From: an uncultured Fimbriimonadales bacterium
GTDB lineage: Bacteria; Armatimonadota; Fimbriimonadia; Fimbriimonadales; GBS-DC
NCBI GenBank assembly: GCA_937934465.1
Contig: CALGZO010000045.1
Span: 1 to 5,486, forward strand
Length of the DNA stretch: 5,486 nt
Reading direction: 5' to 3'
Shown here: piece by piece, positions 5,299-5,486 of the stretch
Layout: each line of letters opens with the position of its first letter
Position numbering within the stretch: position 1 is the stretch's first letter
The notes under the pieces: model-generated
The model's input: the letters and a program-made list of their open reading frames with translations, nothing else
Database searches by the model: none
What the model was told of the DNA's origin: nothing
Position numbers and translations under genes: made by a program

Positions 5299-5486
5299 AT
5301 GGAAGCAACAACAGCAGTGGTTTTGGCAGGCGGCGCGATAGAGGCGGATTGGCAGTCGCGCACAGGCGCACGCTCACGCGCGGAAGTGGTGGTGGGCGAC
5401 GCGCCGATGTATCAGCATGTACTGCGCGCGCTGCACGGCGTGGAAACCATCACAACGACGCTGATTGTGGGCGACTTGCCCGAAGG
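5299..5486 (+). CDS. Nucleotidyltransferase-like protein (MobA/GlmU-type NTP transferase), 5' part only
   Basis: An open frame begins at ATG 5299 and runs off the window after 62 complete codons. The start MEATTAVVLAGG places the strand and glycine loop AVVLAGG (6-12) where NTP-transferase-fold proteins bind the nucleotide phosphates. GDAPMYQHVLRAL (33-45) corresponds to the usual G-x-P-(M/L)-x(3)-L-x-(A/x)-L stretch, and TTTLIVGD (53-60) to the second Rossmann-like strand. The region between, residues 13-32, departs from the textbook LAGG-x-S-x-R-M-G-x-x-K signature and lacks its lysine, so this is a divergent member or one with another acceptor. Such enzymes join a nucleotide to a sugar phosphate or molybdopterin; the substrate cannot be told. 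The purine-rich AAAAAGAGAA at 5285-5294 can serve as a weak ribosome-binding site. It follows the LolA-like gene by 239 bp with the repeat block between, so it is probably transcribed separately. Confidence 0.7.
   Translation, partial: MEATTAVVLAGGAIEADWQSRTGARSRAEVVVGDAPMYQHVLRALHGVETITTTLIVGDLPE

Overview
The window is GC-rich bacterial DNA holding three complete genes and the start of a fourth. No gene fixes the taxon. A bacterial tricorn protease, a COG1082-type sugar isomerase and dense GC-rich hairpin repeats would suit a thermophilic or candidate-phylum lineage such as Armatimonadota. That placement is a guess from general resemblance, not something the sequence proves.

Layout: positions 1-310 are a non-coding array of three interleaved hairpin elements (called A, B and C here), organised as two tandem 129-bp composite units plus partial flanking copies. 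A UUCG-capped hairpin at 320-345 lies just past the end of a long minus-strand gene. That gene (366-3581) encodes a complete 1071-residue tricorn protease with its catalytic Ser-His, nucleophilic Ser and Glu all present. A 57-bp intergenic region (3582-3638) separates it from a divergent plus-strand pair: a sugar phosphate isomerase/epimerase-like TIM barrel (3639-4478) and, 2 bp later, a 192-residue protein of unknown function with a LolA/DUF1571-like look but no signal peptide (4481-5059). The 5060-5298 gap carries a second, inverted and rearranged copy of the hairpin block (5141-5240). A nucleotidyltransferase-like gene then starts at 5299 and runs off the right edge.

The isomerase and the LolA-like gene look like one transcription unit, linked by a good Shine-Dalgarno inside the upstream gene's end. 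The tricorn gene is read the other way from the shared intergenic region, where a perfect TATAAT sits only 9 nt before its start codon, implying a leaderless or nearly leaderless mRNA. Nothing shows that the protease and isomerase share a pathway. The least explained part of the window is the A/B/C hairpin repeat family, which flanks the three complete genes in opposite orientations.
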